This document shows, piece by piece, positions 34,677 through 43,845 of a stretch of 64,000 nucleotides of DNA (positions are counted from its first letter, which is position 1; every line of letters starts with the position of its first letter). Below the pieces are notes generated by a model. It made no database searches and had not been told where the DNA came from. It saw only the letters and a list, made by a program, of their open reading frames with translations. Location of the stretch: NCBI GenBank assembly GCA_944381435.1, contig CALWLD010000001.1:1-64000 (forward strand), given 5' to 3'. The position numbers were made by a program, and so were the translations under genes. Source of the DNA: an uncultured Clostridia bacterium (GTDB taxonomy: Bacteria > Bacillota > Clostridia > Lachnospirales > CAG-274).

Positions 34677-35174
34677 ATGAATATTAACGTTGATAGTCTT
34701 AATAGCGGGTTTAGCAAAGAGGTTAGTTTTGATGGTAATATCACCTTGCCTAAATCTTTAGTCTATCATAAAGATGTATATATACAAGGTAAAGGGGTTA
34801 TTACTAATTCTTACGGCAAATATACCTTTGAAGGAAGCATTTTAGCTAATGTAACCTTTAATTGTAACAGCTGCCTTAAAGAATTTAAAAAAGAGATAGC
34901 TTTTGATATGACAGAGGTTTTTTCTAAAGATATAGAAGATGACGATGAAATTTGGTTATTTTCTAGCAAAGATAATATTATACACTTAGAAGAACCTATA
35001 AAGACGAATCTTTTGCTTAATTTACCTATGAAGGCTCTATGTTCTGAGAACTGTAAAGGCTTATGCCATATTTGTGGGCATAACCTTAATGAAGGCGACT
35101 GTGGTTGCGATAGGGATTATATTGACCCTAGGTTTGAAAAATTTTTACATCTTTTTAATAACAAGGAGGTATAA
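34677..35174 (+). CDS. yceD: YceD/DUF177 family protein
   Basis: This 165-residue protein is of the DUF177 family, which almost always precedes rpmF and is linked to rRNA and ribosome biogenesis. A beta-rich N-terminal half includes NCNSCLKEFKKEIAFDMTEVF. The C-terminal half ends in a four-cysteine cluster, CSENCKGLCHICGHNLNEGD, typical of Gram-positive members. It is 2 bp from rpmF. Function beyond the ribosome link is not established. Confidence 0.93.
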   Translation: MNINVDSLNSGFSKEVSFDGNITLPKSLVYHKDVYIQGKGVITNSYGKYTFEGSILANVTFNCNSCLKEFKKEIAFDMTEVFSKDIEDDDEIWLFSSKDNIIHLEEPIKTNLLLNLPMKALCSENCKGLCHICGHNLNEGDCGCDRDYIDPRFEKFLHLFNNKEV

Positions 35175-35176
35175 CT

Positions 35177-35356
35177 ATGTCTATTTGTCCTAAAGGGAAA
35201 ATGTCTAAATCTAAAAGAGATAAAAGAAGAGCTCAAAGCTGGAAAATTTCTAGCCCTACATTAGTTAAATGTGGTAAATGTGGCGAATTAATGTTACGTC
35301 ATAGAGTTTGTAAATCTTGTGGTTCTTACAATAAAAGAACAGTTATTGAAGCTTAA
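35177..35356 (+). CDS. rpmF: 50S ribosomal protein L32
   Basis: This 59-residue protein begins MSICPKGKMSKSKRDKRRAQ and has the zinc-ribbon pairs CGKC and CKSC of the zinc-binding L32 form. AAGGAGG (35163-35169) precedes the ATG. It is too short for many gene-length cut-offs but is unmistakable, and its position after yceD is the conserved order. Confidence 0.97.
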   Translation: MSICPKGKMSKSKRDKRRAQSWKISSPTLVKCGKCGELMLRHRVCKSCGSYNKRTVIEA

Positions 35357-35373
35357 TAAAATTAAAGCTAAAA

Positions 35374-35395
35374 AGTGAAGGCTTTTGTATTCACT
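35374..35395 (+). terminator. rpmF terminator hairpin, copy 1 (lost T-tract)
   Basis: AGTGAAGGC...TTCACT forms a hairpin 18 bp after rpmF. It is followed by GGAGGTTGTAGAC, the end of element B3, not by T. A near-identical hairpin with the T-tract sits at 35699-35727, beyond the element. Confidence 0.6.
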
Positions 35396-35698
35396 GGAGG
35401 TTGTAGACTTTGTCTACAACCTTTTTGTTTGTTACAATTAAGGTACGACTTAATTTATTTAGGTAAAATTTATATATGGTTTTCTGTATTAAATTTTAAT
35501 TAAATAAATTTTAGGAGTACCTGTTTTTTAATATAAAGTATTCAAAGAATTGATAATTATTAGATTTTGGTCTTTAATGTAAGGTTTTGGAAATTATCTA
35601 AAACTACCACCACCATTATTTTGAGGAACTCCAAAGCCCTGTGACCTATCCCTTAAATTTTTTAATTGGATTTTAAATATTATTTTGTTTACAGCCTG
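35396..35698 (+). mobile_element. Dispersed element B, copy B3, interrupted by repeat A5
   Basis: The left end GGTTGTAGACTTTGTCTACA with CCTTTTTG is followed by repeat A5 (35432-35556). The B sequence then resumes with TTATTAGATTTTGGTCTTTA, the AATTATCTAAAAC block and a C-rich core, and ends TTTTGTTTACAGCCTG. Removing A5 leaves about 178 bp, close to B1 and B2. The terminator hairpin is present on both sides. Confidence 0.7.
35432..35556 (+). repeat. Dispersed repeat A, copy A5 (nested in B3)
   Basis: This full copy begins TTACAATTAAGGTACGACTT, passes through TTTATATATGGTTTTCTGTA and ends ATAAAGTATTCAAAGAATTG. Its position inside B3 shows that A arrived after B at this site. Confidence 0.8.
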
Positions 35699-35727
35699 AG
35701 TGAAAGCTTTTGTCTTCACTCTTTTTT
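35699..35727 (+). terminator. rpmF terminator hairpin, copy 2 (with T-tract)
   Basis: AGTGAAAGC...TTCACT (35699-35720) matches copy 1 at 20 of 22 positions and is followed by CTTTTTT. It is probably the original 3' part of the rpmF terminator, displaced by B3. Confidence 0.7.
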
Positions 35728-35731
35728 AGCT

Positions 35732-35765
35732 TTAATTAAGGTATAGCTTAATTTTTAATTAAAGC
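35732..35765 (+). repeat. Partial repeat A (A6)
   Basis: Only the 5' dyad is present (TTAATTAAGGTATAGCTTAA and TTTTTAATTAAAG). From here to 36089 the DNA is AT-rich and I see no gene, only the leader region of the next gene. Confidence 0.5.
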
Positions 35766-36089
35766 TTATAAAAATATTTGTTATAAAATAATATAAACAA
35801 TACTAGATACATTTTTAGGAAAAAAGGATATTTACATATAATAAAAGCAAAACAAGGGTTAATATTAGTATAAATATACCAAAATTGGTAATAACTAATT
35901 ATTTACAAATTGTTTACAATATAGTATCATAAATATAGATAAAGCAAACAACAAATAAAATATATACATATATGCTAAAATAAAAGCTAATAAATACTAC
36001 ATATAAAATAAAGAAATAATAGATAAAGCAAATAGGATACACTAAATGACATAACATAATAAACTATAAATTGAAAGGACTTATTTATT

Positions 36090-36740
36090 ATGAAAAGATT
36101 TTTAACATTAACTTTTGCTTTAACTTTATTTTCTACAGCAAGCGTATTTGGAGCAAGCTATAAAACAAACTCTATTTACGATTTTTTAACTATTAATGGA
36201 AAACCATTAAAAGACTACAACATAAACAACAACCAAAACAGCCAAAACAAGCCAAATGATGAAAATGATAACACAAACAATAAACCAGAAAACCCTTTAC
36301 CAGAACAACCAGAACAGCCAAACAAGCCACAAAGCCCATCAGAAGATGAAAACAACACAAACAGCTCTGTTTCTAGCATAGAACAAGAGGTTGTTAGGCT
36401 TGTTAACATTGAAAGACAAAAGGAAGGGCTAGCTCCTCTTAAGCTAGATACGAGCTTATCTAACGTGGCTAGGTTAAAATCTGAAGATATGAAGAAAAAA
36501 GGTTATTTTTCTCATACTTCACCAACTTATGGCTCACCTTTTGATATGTTAAAACAATTTAACATTACATATAAAACTGCTGGAGAAAATATTGCTAAAG
36601 GACAAAAAACTGCAAAAGCAGTTGTTGATGCGTGGATGAACTCAGAAGGACATAGAAGAAACATAATGAGCAAATCATTTACACATATTGGCGTTGGCTA
36701 TACGCCAAATTATTGGACACAATTATTTATATCTAAGTAG
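36090..36740 (+). CDS. Secreted CAP/SCP-domain protein (YkwD-like)
   Basis: This 216-residue exported protein has a signal peptide at 1-21 ending SVFGA. A low-complexity Asn/Pro/Gln/Glu spacer at about 45-92 (PLPEQPEQPNKPQSP) suggests passage through the wall. A CAP domain at 95-214 has VNIERQKEGL, YFSHTSPTYGSPFDM, AGENIAKGQ, MNSEGHRRNIM and HIGVGY. The CAP histidines and glutamates are kept. Bacterial CAP proteins are wall- or spore-associated, and their biochemical activity is unsettled. Ribosome site AAAGGA. It is transcribed alone with a strong terminator after it. Confidence 0.9.
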   Translation: MKRFLTLTFALTLFSTASVFGASYKTNSIYDFLTINGKPLKDYNINNNQNSQNKPNDENDNTNNKPENPLPEQPEQPNKPQSPSEDENNTNSSVSSIEQEVVRLVNIERQKEGLAPLKLDTSLSNVARLKSEDMKKKGYFSHTSPTYGSPFDMLKQFNITYKTAGENIAKGQKTAKAVVDAWMNSEGHRRNIMSKSFTHIGVGYTPNYWTQLFISK

Positions 36741-36810
36741 TAATTTTTCTTATACTTTTAAAGTATTAAAATTTGTTATTTATCCTCCTTTTACATAGAT
36801 AACAAATATA

Positions 36811-36861
36811 AAAAAGAACATAAAAGCTCACATATTTAGGTGAGACTTTTATGTTCTTTTT
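36811..36861. terminator. Terminator shared by the CAP and radical SAM genes
   Basis: AAAAAGAACATAAAAG (36811-36826) pairs with CTTTTATGTTCTTTTT (36846-36861), with an inner CTCAC/GTGAG stem. It has A/T tracts on both sides, fitting two convergent genes. Confidence 0.85.
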
Positions 36862-36867
36862 ATAATG

Positions 36868-37962
36868 CTAAAGCTTTAAAAGCTTATCTATTGCATAATC
36901 AAAAAATTTTTTATATGCATCACAATAGTAATTTATGCATAAATTACCATCTAAAGCTCTATCTCTATCACGCCTGCAACCACCACGGCATAGATTTAGC
37001 CATTTACATTTTTTACATTTTTCTTCTATCTTTGTAGAGTTTTCTATAAACATTATCTCCTGTCTGTTTTGATGTATTTTATGAAAATCATCTTGTAAAA
37101 GGTTGCCTATTTTATATTTATCTAAAACATAAAAATCACAAGGATAAACGCTACCGTCTGCTTCAACTACATTTTGTATATTGCACATACCAGCCATACC
37201 ACAAGCCTCAGGGGGATAACCTTTTAAAATACCAACTATGTTTTCAAAATACCTGTTATATACAAAATGGTTGTTAGTTATATCTTTATACCATAAATCG
37301 AACAGATTACATAAAAAATTGCCATATAGCTTAGGAGTTAAAGAATAATCTTTAAGCCTATAATCTCCTATAGGATTTAAGCAAGGAATATACTGTTGAT
37401 ATACTATATTATTTTCTTTATAAAATTTATATATTTTGTTAATATTTTTAGCAACCTGCGATGTTATAACTGTTAAAACATTAAACTCTACATTATGACT
37501 TTTTAAAAGATTGATTTTATCTAAAATAAGGTTATATGTAGGTTCATCATTTTTAGTTATCCTGTTTATATCGTTAGTTTCTTTTATACCATCTAAAGAA
37601 ATACCAACTAAGAAATTGTTTTTGGCTAAAAACCTAGCCCAGTTATCATCTAATAAATAACCATTTGTCTGTATAGAATAAGATATTTTTAAGTTTTTAG
37701 TGTTATATTTATTTACATATTCTATAACTTTTTCATAAAATTCAAGCCCTACTAACGTAGGCTCACCACCTTGAAACATAAAGCCACAGGTAGATACAGA
37801 AAAAGAAAGAGCTTTTTTAATAATTGTTTCTAAATTATCTAACTTCATAAAGCCATAAGAGGCAGTTTCTCTATTTTCTGCTATATCTTCATAAAAACAA
37901 TATTTACATTTGAAATTGCAACTACCAGAGGCAGGCTTTATTAATAAATTTATAGGATACAT
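36868..37962 (-). CDS. Radical SAM/SPASM protein, anaerobic sulfatase-maturase-like
   Basis: This 364-residue enzyme has the CX3CX2C cluster motif SCNFKCKYCFYE (Cys15, 19, 22) for the radical SAM 4Fe-4S. The N-terminus KPASGSCN and the FQGGEPTL motif (SAM contact) resemble anSME. The C-terminal SPASM domain has CGMAGMCN, then DGSVYPCDFY and CKKCKWLNLCRGGCRRDR, ligands for two auxiliary clusters. anSMEs oxidise a Cys or Ser to formylglycine; other SPASM enzymes modify peptides. No sulfatase or obvious precursor peptide is encoded nearby, so the substrate is open. It lies 9 bp after the DUF1189 gene. Confidence 0.85.
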   Translation of the reverse strand: MYPINLLIKPASGSCNFKCKYCFYEDIAENRETASYGFMKLDNLETIIKKALSFSVSTCGFMFQGGEPTLVGLEFYEKVIEYVNKYNTKNLKISYSIQTNGYLLDDNWARFLAKNNFLVGISLDGIKETNDINRITKNDEPTYNLILDKINLLKSHNVEFNVLTVITSQVAKNINKIYKFYKENNIVYQQYIPCLNPIGDYRLKDYSLTPKLYGNFLCNLFDLWYKDITNNHFVYNRYFENIVGILKGYPPEACGMAGMCNIQNVVEADGSVYPCDFYVLDKYKIGNLLQDDFHKIHQNRQEIMFIENSTKIEEKCKKCKWLNLCRGGCRRDRDRALDGNLCINYYCDAYKKFFDYAIDKLLKL

Positions 37963-37971
37963 ATTATTACC

Positions 37972-38745
37972 TTAGTTACTTTGTGTTTTATTTTTATTAT
38001 TGTTTGACATATTTTTTAATATAAATGTTAAATAAGCTATTACCATACCTACATAAATAAGAAGAGGCATAGGAAATGATAATAAAGAAAATACAAAGCT
38101 TAATATATAGGGCATTGTATTAACATATATTGTTAGCTTTAAAATATCCTTAAAAGTAAGCTTTAAGTTATATATTTTACAAGATAGGCTAACTAACACC
38201 GTAAAAACTAATAATGAGCCTATGTCCATAGCACTAAAAGATACTAATAATAACAAAAATGCAAATATGTTAGCTATATTTATCAAAAGCTTTATATTTG
38301 CTAAATCAGCTTTTTCGTTGATATTAAATGTTTCAAGGATAGGGGCTAACTGTACGTTTATATTTAATGTAGAAGATATAATGTATGTAGGGGTTACTTT
38401 TAATATAATATCATCTACATCTTTTTTGTCTTCTTCTGTTATAGCGTTATTTTCTTTATCATCATATATAAAAGTTATCCCTAAAGGAGTTTCAACTTTA
38501 GAATATTCATCAAAAACTACTTTGCTATTTTCAACTGTAAAATCAGGAACATATTTTTCTACAAAACTATCAAAGCCTTTTGTTTTTACATAATAAGAAA
38601 TGAACGGTATAGAAGAAAATATAACGTTAAATATTATTATAAAAAAAAGAGCATAAAATATAGCTTTAGAAAGCTTTGTTTTTAAAAGTTCTTGGTATTT
38701 ATCAAAGTCTAACATTGCAAGCTTTGCTTGTTTAAAAATATACAT
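37972..38745 (-). CDS. DUF1189 family membrane protein
   Basis: This 257-residue protein has one helix near 28-50, an extracytoplasmic domain of about 100 residues (TFIYDDKENNAITEEDKKDV) and four or five C-terminal helices. That layout is typical of DUF1189, found beside transport and wall genes in Firmicutes; no biochemical role is established. It is transcribed with the radical SAM gene and divergent from the giant surface-protein operon. The charged C-terminus (NNNKNKTQSN) is cytoplasmic by the positive-inside rule. Confidence 0.78.
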   Translation of the reverse strand: MYIFKQAKLAMLDFDKYQELLKTKLSKAIFYALFFIIIFNVIFSSIPFISYYVKTKGFDSFVEKYVPDFTVENSKVVFDEYSKVETPLGITFIYDDKENNAITEEDKKDVDDIILKVTPTYIISSTLNINVQLAPILETFNINEKADLANIKLLINIANIFAFLLLLVSFSAMDIGSLLVFTVLVSLSCKIYNLKLTFKDILKLTIYVNTMPYILSFVFSLLSFPMPLLIYVGMVIAYLTFILKNMSNNNKNKTQSN

Positions 38746-38941
38746 TTCTTCACCTCAAAAGTTATAAATTAAACCTTATTATAGCATATATAACAATTTT
38801 AAGCAACTTTTAAATAAATTTGTAAAAAATAAGTATAAAATTTTACTTAAAACTATTTTATTTTTTGTATTTTTACGATATAATATATATAATGTTTAAA
38901 AATAATAAATATATTAATATAATACTTTAGGAGGGTACTAG

Positions 38942-41900
38942 ATGAAAAAAATAACAGCAAAGATTTTGCTTATTGTTATGATATTTAATGCTATGTTAGC
39001 TAATATGACATTTAGCGTTTTTGCAAACAATAAGACAAAGGAAACAAGCAAAACTAACTTTACTTGGAACAAAGAAGCCACATTAAATGATAATTTAGAG
39101 CTTGTAGAAAGACCACAAGGTAGCGATGAGGTGCTTTTGGTATGGGATATAGAAAATCTTGCAGGAACACCTAATGATAATGGTACTTATACATTATCTT
39201 ATCCTATAGCAGATGGTAAAGAAATAAAGTTTAATATAAAAAGAATGAGCAATAAATCTCAAATTACATATAGTGTAAATGGTGATAATGCAGTAAATAA
39301 AGCTGATAAAAGCCTTACAATTTATAAAGAAGGTTCTTATTTACCTGCTAACACCAAAAACTTTCCAGATACAGAAACATTTAAGCTAGATAGTGTATAC
39401 CAAAGTAGCCAAGATGGTGATGCTAGAGCAGTTTCTTTTGAAATAGCAGAAAACGGTGGTGCATCTTTTAAATATAGGGGTAACACAGTTAAGTTTTTAT
39501 GGAAAAACGATAAAATGTATTTTGTTACAAATGCAGTAGCAAAGGGTAACATTTATCCTTTTACACTTAGCTATCAACGCGATACAGAAAATGGTGAAGA
39601 TAAAAAAGAGATATTTTTAGGTATAGATACAGTAAATGGGTTCTCTGTGCAACCTTTTGCTAATGCAGATGATGCTAATAATCCAAATGGTAAACTTGTT
39701 ATAGACCAAACAACAAGACCTATTAACGAATACCCAGGTAGTGATACAGTTGGAGTTACTATAAAATTTAATTCACCAAAAGAATGGAATGATACAAATA
39801 ATAAATATGAATTTATAACTGGTGAAACTGGAAATAATGAAAAGAAAGCTACAGAGGTAATATTTAACCTAGGACATAGCGACCCATCTAAAAAGGTACA
39901 AGTAAATATAAATAATATTTATGACCCAAATGGTGGTATAGTTATAGGGCCTACAGGCAATGCAGATGGGGAATATAAATATGATAAGGCAACCAATAGT
40001 GGTACACTTACATTGAAAAAATTACAACCTAGCACAATATTTAGCGATATATCAATATCAGCTGAAAGAAAGCTAGCTCCTTTTGAAACAATAGAGGCTG
40101 TTTTACCTATAGGTACTGTTTATACATATCCTAAATTTAAAATGATTGCTTTAGGTGAATCTGAATTTTATTTAGAAATTGAGCCTTATGAAGGTTATAA
40201 TGGTTATTATGTAGTACAACAAGGGCTACAACAGGGTACAATTAGCAAATGGGCAACTTATGAAGAAAAAAATCAAGGTAAAGATAAAATAATAATATCT
40301 GTACCTTTAGATGCTAATGCACCACAGGAAAAATATTTTAGAGTAGATTTTAGCTTTACACCTCCAGATTTAGATGCTAAAAATTTACCTTTTACATCTC
40401 AAATATTAAAATATAAGCCTTATTTAGAGGATATAGTTTTAGCTACTCCTAAAAACTTAAAAATAGTAAGTTCTAACATTGTTAAAAAAGATGAAGAACC
40501 TGAAAACTTATTTTTAACTTTAAAATGGGACATAGATAGTGAAAGTGTATTAGCTGGTATTATGAAAAATCATACTGATAATGATTTTAACATAGACTAT
40601 TTATTTTATAAAGGGATTAAACCAAATGAGCTTGAGCAAGATGACTTTTTAGGTGTAAACCTAGCTTTTACAAGCAAAGATATGGGTAGTATAAAAGATG
40701 GAATAAAATATTCTTTAAAGAAAGAATATACAGATTTAGGTATAGAGCTTGTAGAAGATAAAACATTTACTACAGAAAGACAAGAAATAGTAGGGAATAA
40801 AAAGAAAAACATATTAGAGGCTAACGTTACATTTAAAATACCTGTAACACATAAAGATGCAAATGATAAAGGTGTTTTAACTTATCCTGGTACATATTTC
40901 TTAGCCAACAAAGGTGAATATACTGTAAAACCTCAAAATGGAACAGAAGTAAAACATACTACAGGTTTATCTCTTCCTGTTACTCTTACATTAAATGGTA
41001 TACAAAAAATAGAAGTGCCAGCACCTCAAAATTTAAAAGTTTTAGAAGAAACTGTAGAAGAGAAAAAATTTAGCATAGAATATGACACATTAAAATATAA
41101 AGAAGAAAAAGACTTATTATATCTTTATAATGAAATTATGCTAAAAACTATCGGTAGAGAGCTTACAGAAGATTCTATAAAATATGATTTTTATATTACA
41201 CAAGATAAAGCTTTATTTGATGAACTTGTTAAATACTCTAAAGATAGCGAAATACCAACAAATATAAAAAATAAAATAAATACTTATAAAAATGAGCAAC
41301 CTATGACAGGTGACGGCATAACTATAGATTTAAAAAATAATAAAGGTGATAAAGGTAATTTATTAGATAGCTTAAGGAATAAAGGTATTGTACAAATATC
41401 TAACATAGGACAAGATGAAGAAATTAGCAAACAAAAAATAAATTTTGAAGGGCTAGATGAAAACGAAACATACTATGTTGTAGGAAGAACAAATGTTACA
41501 CCTTATGAAAAAGATGTAGCTTTAGATGATAAGAAAGATTTTTCTAAATTTTCTATATTAGTTACAGCTACAACTAAAAAGAATGAAGGTGAACCTGGTG
41601 AAAATGAAAAGGTACCACCAGCTCCTACTAAGTTTATAGCTAAAGATATAACATTAAATTCTGTTAATTTAATATGGGATAAGGTAAAAGATAACCTACC
41701 AGAAGGGCAAGACCCAAAATCTAAGCTAGAATATCAATTTATAAAAACAAGAGGGCAACAACTCCCTGATAGTTTCTTAAAATCTAAAGATAGTTATGTA
41801 AAAACTTGGGAAAGCTTATCTAATATAACTTATAAAGAAGGTTTAAAAACAAATGATAACAAGCTTTATGAATTTGATAAAGCAAACAACCAGTTTTTTG

Positions 41901-43834
41901 ATACAGAGGCATCTAAAGATAGATATGAATATATAAATTATGAAGGAACAGAAGGTAACATACAAGATAAGACATTATCTCCTAACCAAATATATTTTTA
42001 TTATATAAGAACTGTTAGGGTATCAGAAAATGGAGATGAGGCTTATTCTGTTTGGGTTCCTCTTACATTTACTACAAAAAATACAACAGGACCTACAAAC
42101 TTAAGAGTTGAGCCAAAGGCAGAATATAACAAAAAAAGTGAAGTTGTTATAAGCTTTGATATTCCTAAAATGGACACAGATCTTATAGGCAAAGAATATA
42201 ACTTACAATACTCTATAAAAGAAGATTTAGGTGATTGGAGCCAAGATACTACAATGCCTAAAGATAAGCTTACCTTTGCAGATAATGATGATGGCAAAAC
42301 AATGAAAGTTACATATAAAATAACAGGTTTAAAATCTGGAACTATGTATACTATACGTGTTAGAATGCTAAATATTCCTTTAAATGCACCGTCTATATAC
42401 TCTAATGAGGTTGAGCATAGAACAGATGATGATAATGATGATAACGATTATGACGAAGATGTAAATAACTGGCAAAATAATTTTAAAGACCAAATAGAAG
42501 ATTTAAAAAATCAACCTTATTGGTATGGAAAAGATACAACATCTAATACATTAGTTTATTATAGACCACAATATTTTGATAAAATAATAGCAACTACTAA
42601 CAATAGCATCATAGATTTAGCAGTTGGAAAAGGTGGTAGCTATAAAGAATATTATTTACCTGCTAGTGCAGTTATTAAGGCTTTTGATGAGAACAAAGGC
42701 TTTAAAATATCTTATAATGGAGCAGATGTTATATTTACATCTAAAGCTATAAACCCTTATGATAATGATGTTATCAAAAAAATGGCAGAAGAGATACAAT
42801 CTAAAGGTGGTAACATTAAAGATTACTTTGTTAAATTAACTATAGACTTTAAAAATAACAAATATATAATAGATGGCTCTGAGAGCTTAAGCCCTTCTGC
42901 TTTAATATCTGTTAGCATTGTAGGTACTAAAAATCTTATTACAGATTGGGATAGTGAAATGCTTTCTTATATAGATGAGCTTTTAGAAACTAAAGAATTT
43001 TCTAAAGATGTTAATAATAAAATACAAGATCTTATAAAAGATAAAACAGATAATAAAATAATGGTACAAGAAATAGGTAAAATAGTAGATAGCTTTAAAG
43101 CTAAGTTTGGTGATAACCTAGCTAAAAGCGTAAATAATCTATCTAGAAAAACAGAACATATACAGTATTTATCAGGAGATATTATTTATGCTTATTCATT
43201 ACCTACAGATGTTTCTGTATCAGGATATAAAAAAGGAGCTCAAGGCAATTGGATAAGTATTTTAGCAAAAGACTATCTAGGTAAAAAAGCTATTTATACT
43301 AGAGAAACAGGAGAATATATTTTTGCAGGCAAAAAGCTAGTTATAAACGGTGCAGGTAATTTACCAAACGGTAACCAAATGACAAATATTGTTGTAAAAT
43401 ATGGCTTAGATGACTTTTTAGGAAAAGATGGTAACATTAACTTAAAAGCACCAATGACTAGAAGACAAACTATAGGTTCTTTAGCAAGGATAGCAGGAGC
43501 TAGCAAAACTCAAGACCCTATTGAGTTTTTCAAAACAAAAGGTATTGTATTATCTACAAGAAATATGGATAATAACATTACATCAGAAGAAGCAGTTTAT
43601 CTTATAATGAAAGTTTATGAGCTAAAAAGTAGCACTAAACTAGAAACTGTTAAAATTAGAAACTATAACTTAACAAAAGATATAAAAAATATTAATAATA
43701 ATTATAAAAAACCTATACAGGTAGCTTTTGAAACAGGTATTTATAAAAACCCTAATATGAACCCTAAAGGTACAATAAGTGTGCAAGAGTTTTTACAAAG
43801 CCTTGTTAATATGTCTACTATGGTAGGTATGTAG
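38942..43834 (+). CDS. Giant secreted protein with fibronectin type III-like repeats (1630 residues)
   Basis: A signal peptide at 1-28 ends SVFA. The body is beta-rich. Fibronectin-III-like modules are clearest at about 695-880 (PAPQNLKVLEE), 895-1040 (PPAPTKFIAKDITLNSVNLI) and 1045-1150 (GPTNLRVEPKAEY ... SGTMYTIRVRML), then an acidic DDDNDDNDYDED hinge. The last 150 residues (APMTRRQTIGSLARIAG; ITSEEAVYLIMKVYEL) look like degenerate S-layer-homology repeats. No LPXTG motif is present. It is probably a surface-layer-like or adhesin protein. AGGAGG precedes the ATG, and it is followed 11 bp later by a second giant gene. Confidence 0.82.
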   Translation: MKKITAKILLIVMIFNAMLANMTFSVFANNKTKETSKTNFTWNKEATLNDNLELVERPQGSDEVLLVWDIENLAGTPNDNGTYTLSYPIADGKEIKFNIKRMSNKSQITYSVNGDNAVNKADKSLTIYKEGSYLPANTKNFPDTETFKLDSVYQSSQDGDARAVSFEIAENGGASFKYRGNTVKFLWKNDKMYFVTNAVAKGNIYPFTLSYQRDTENGEDKKEIFLGIDTVNGFSVQPFANADDANNPNGKLVIDQTTRPINEYPGSDTVGVTIKFNSPKEWNDTNNKYEFITGETGNNEKKATEVIFNLGHSDPSKKVQVNINNIYDPNGGIVIGPTGNADGEYKYDKATNSGTLTLKKLQPSTIFSDISISAERKLAPFETIEAVLPIGTVYTYPKFKMIALGESEFYLEIEPYEGYNGYYVVQQGLQQGTISKWATYEEKNQGKDKIIISVPLDANAPQEKYFRVDFSFTPPDLDAKNLPFTSQILKYKPYLEDIVLATPKNLKIVSSNIVKKDEEPENLFLTLKWDIDSESVLAGIMKNHTDNDFNIDYLFYKGIKPNELEQDDFLGVNLAFTSKDMGSIKDGIKYSLKKEYTDLGIELVEDKTFTTERQEIVGNKKKNILEANVTFKIPVTHKDANDKGVLTYPGTYFLANKGEYTVKPQNGTEVKHTTGLSLPVTLTLNGIQKIEVPAPQNLKVLEETVEEKKFSIEYDTLKYKEEKDLLYLYNEIMLKTIGRELTEDSIKYDFYITQDKALFDELVKYSKDSEIPTNIKNKINTYKNEQPMTGDGITIDLKNNKGDKGNLLDSLRNKGIVQISNIGQDEEISKQKINFEGLDENETYYVVGRTNVTPYEKDVALDDKKDFSKFSILVTATTKKNEGEPGENEKVPPAPTKFIAKDITLNSVNLIWDKVKDNLPEGQDPKSKLEYQFIKTRGQQLPDSFLKSKDSYVKTWESLSNITYKEGLKTNDNKLYEFDKANNQFFDTEASKDRYEYINYEGTEGNIQDKTLSPNQIYFYYIRTVRVSENGDEAYSVWVPLTFTTKNTTGPTNLRVEPKAEYNKKSEVVISFDIPKMDTDLIGKEYNLQYSIKEDLGDWSQDTTMPKDKLTFADNDDGKTMKVTYKITGLKSGTMYTIRVRMLNIPLNAPSIYSNEVEHRTDDDNDDNDYDEDVNNWQNNFKDQIEDLKNQPYWYGKDTTSNTLVYYRPQYFDKIIATTNNSIIDLAVGKGGSYKEYYLPASAVIKAFDENKGFKISYNGADVIFTSKAINPYDNDVIKKMAEEIQSKGGNIKDYFVKLTIDFKNNKYIIDGSESLSPSALISVSIVGTKNLITDWDSEMLSYIDELLETKEFSKDVNNKIQDLIKDKTDNKIMVQEIGKIVDSFKAKFGDNLAKSVNNLSRKTEHIQYLSGDIIYAYSLPTDVSVSGYKKGAQGNWISILAKDYLGKKAIYTRETGEYIFAGKKLVINGAGNLPNGNQMTNIVVKYGLDDFLGKDGNINLKAPMTRRQTIGSLARIAGASKTQDPIEFFKTKGIVLSTRNMDNNITSEEAVYLIMKVYELKSSTKLETVKIRNYNLTKDIKNINNNYKKPIQVAFETGIYKNPNMNPKGTISVQEFLQSLVNMSTMVGM

Positions 43835-43845
43835 GAGGTTAGTTT

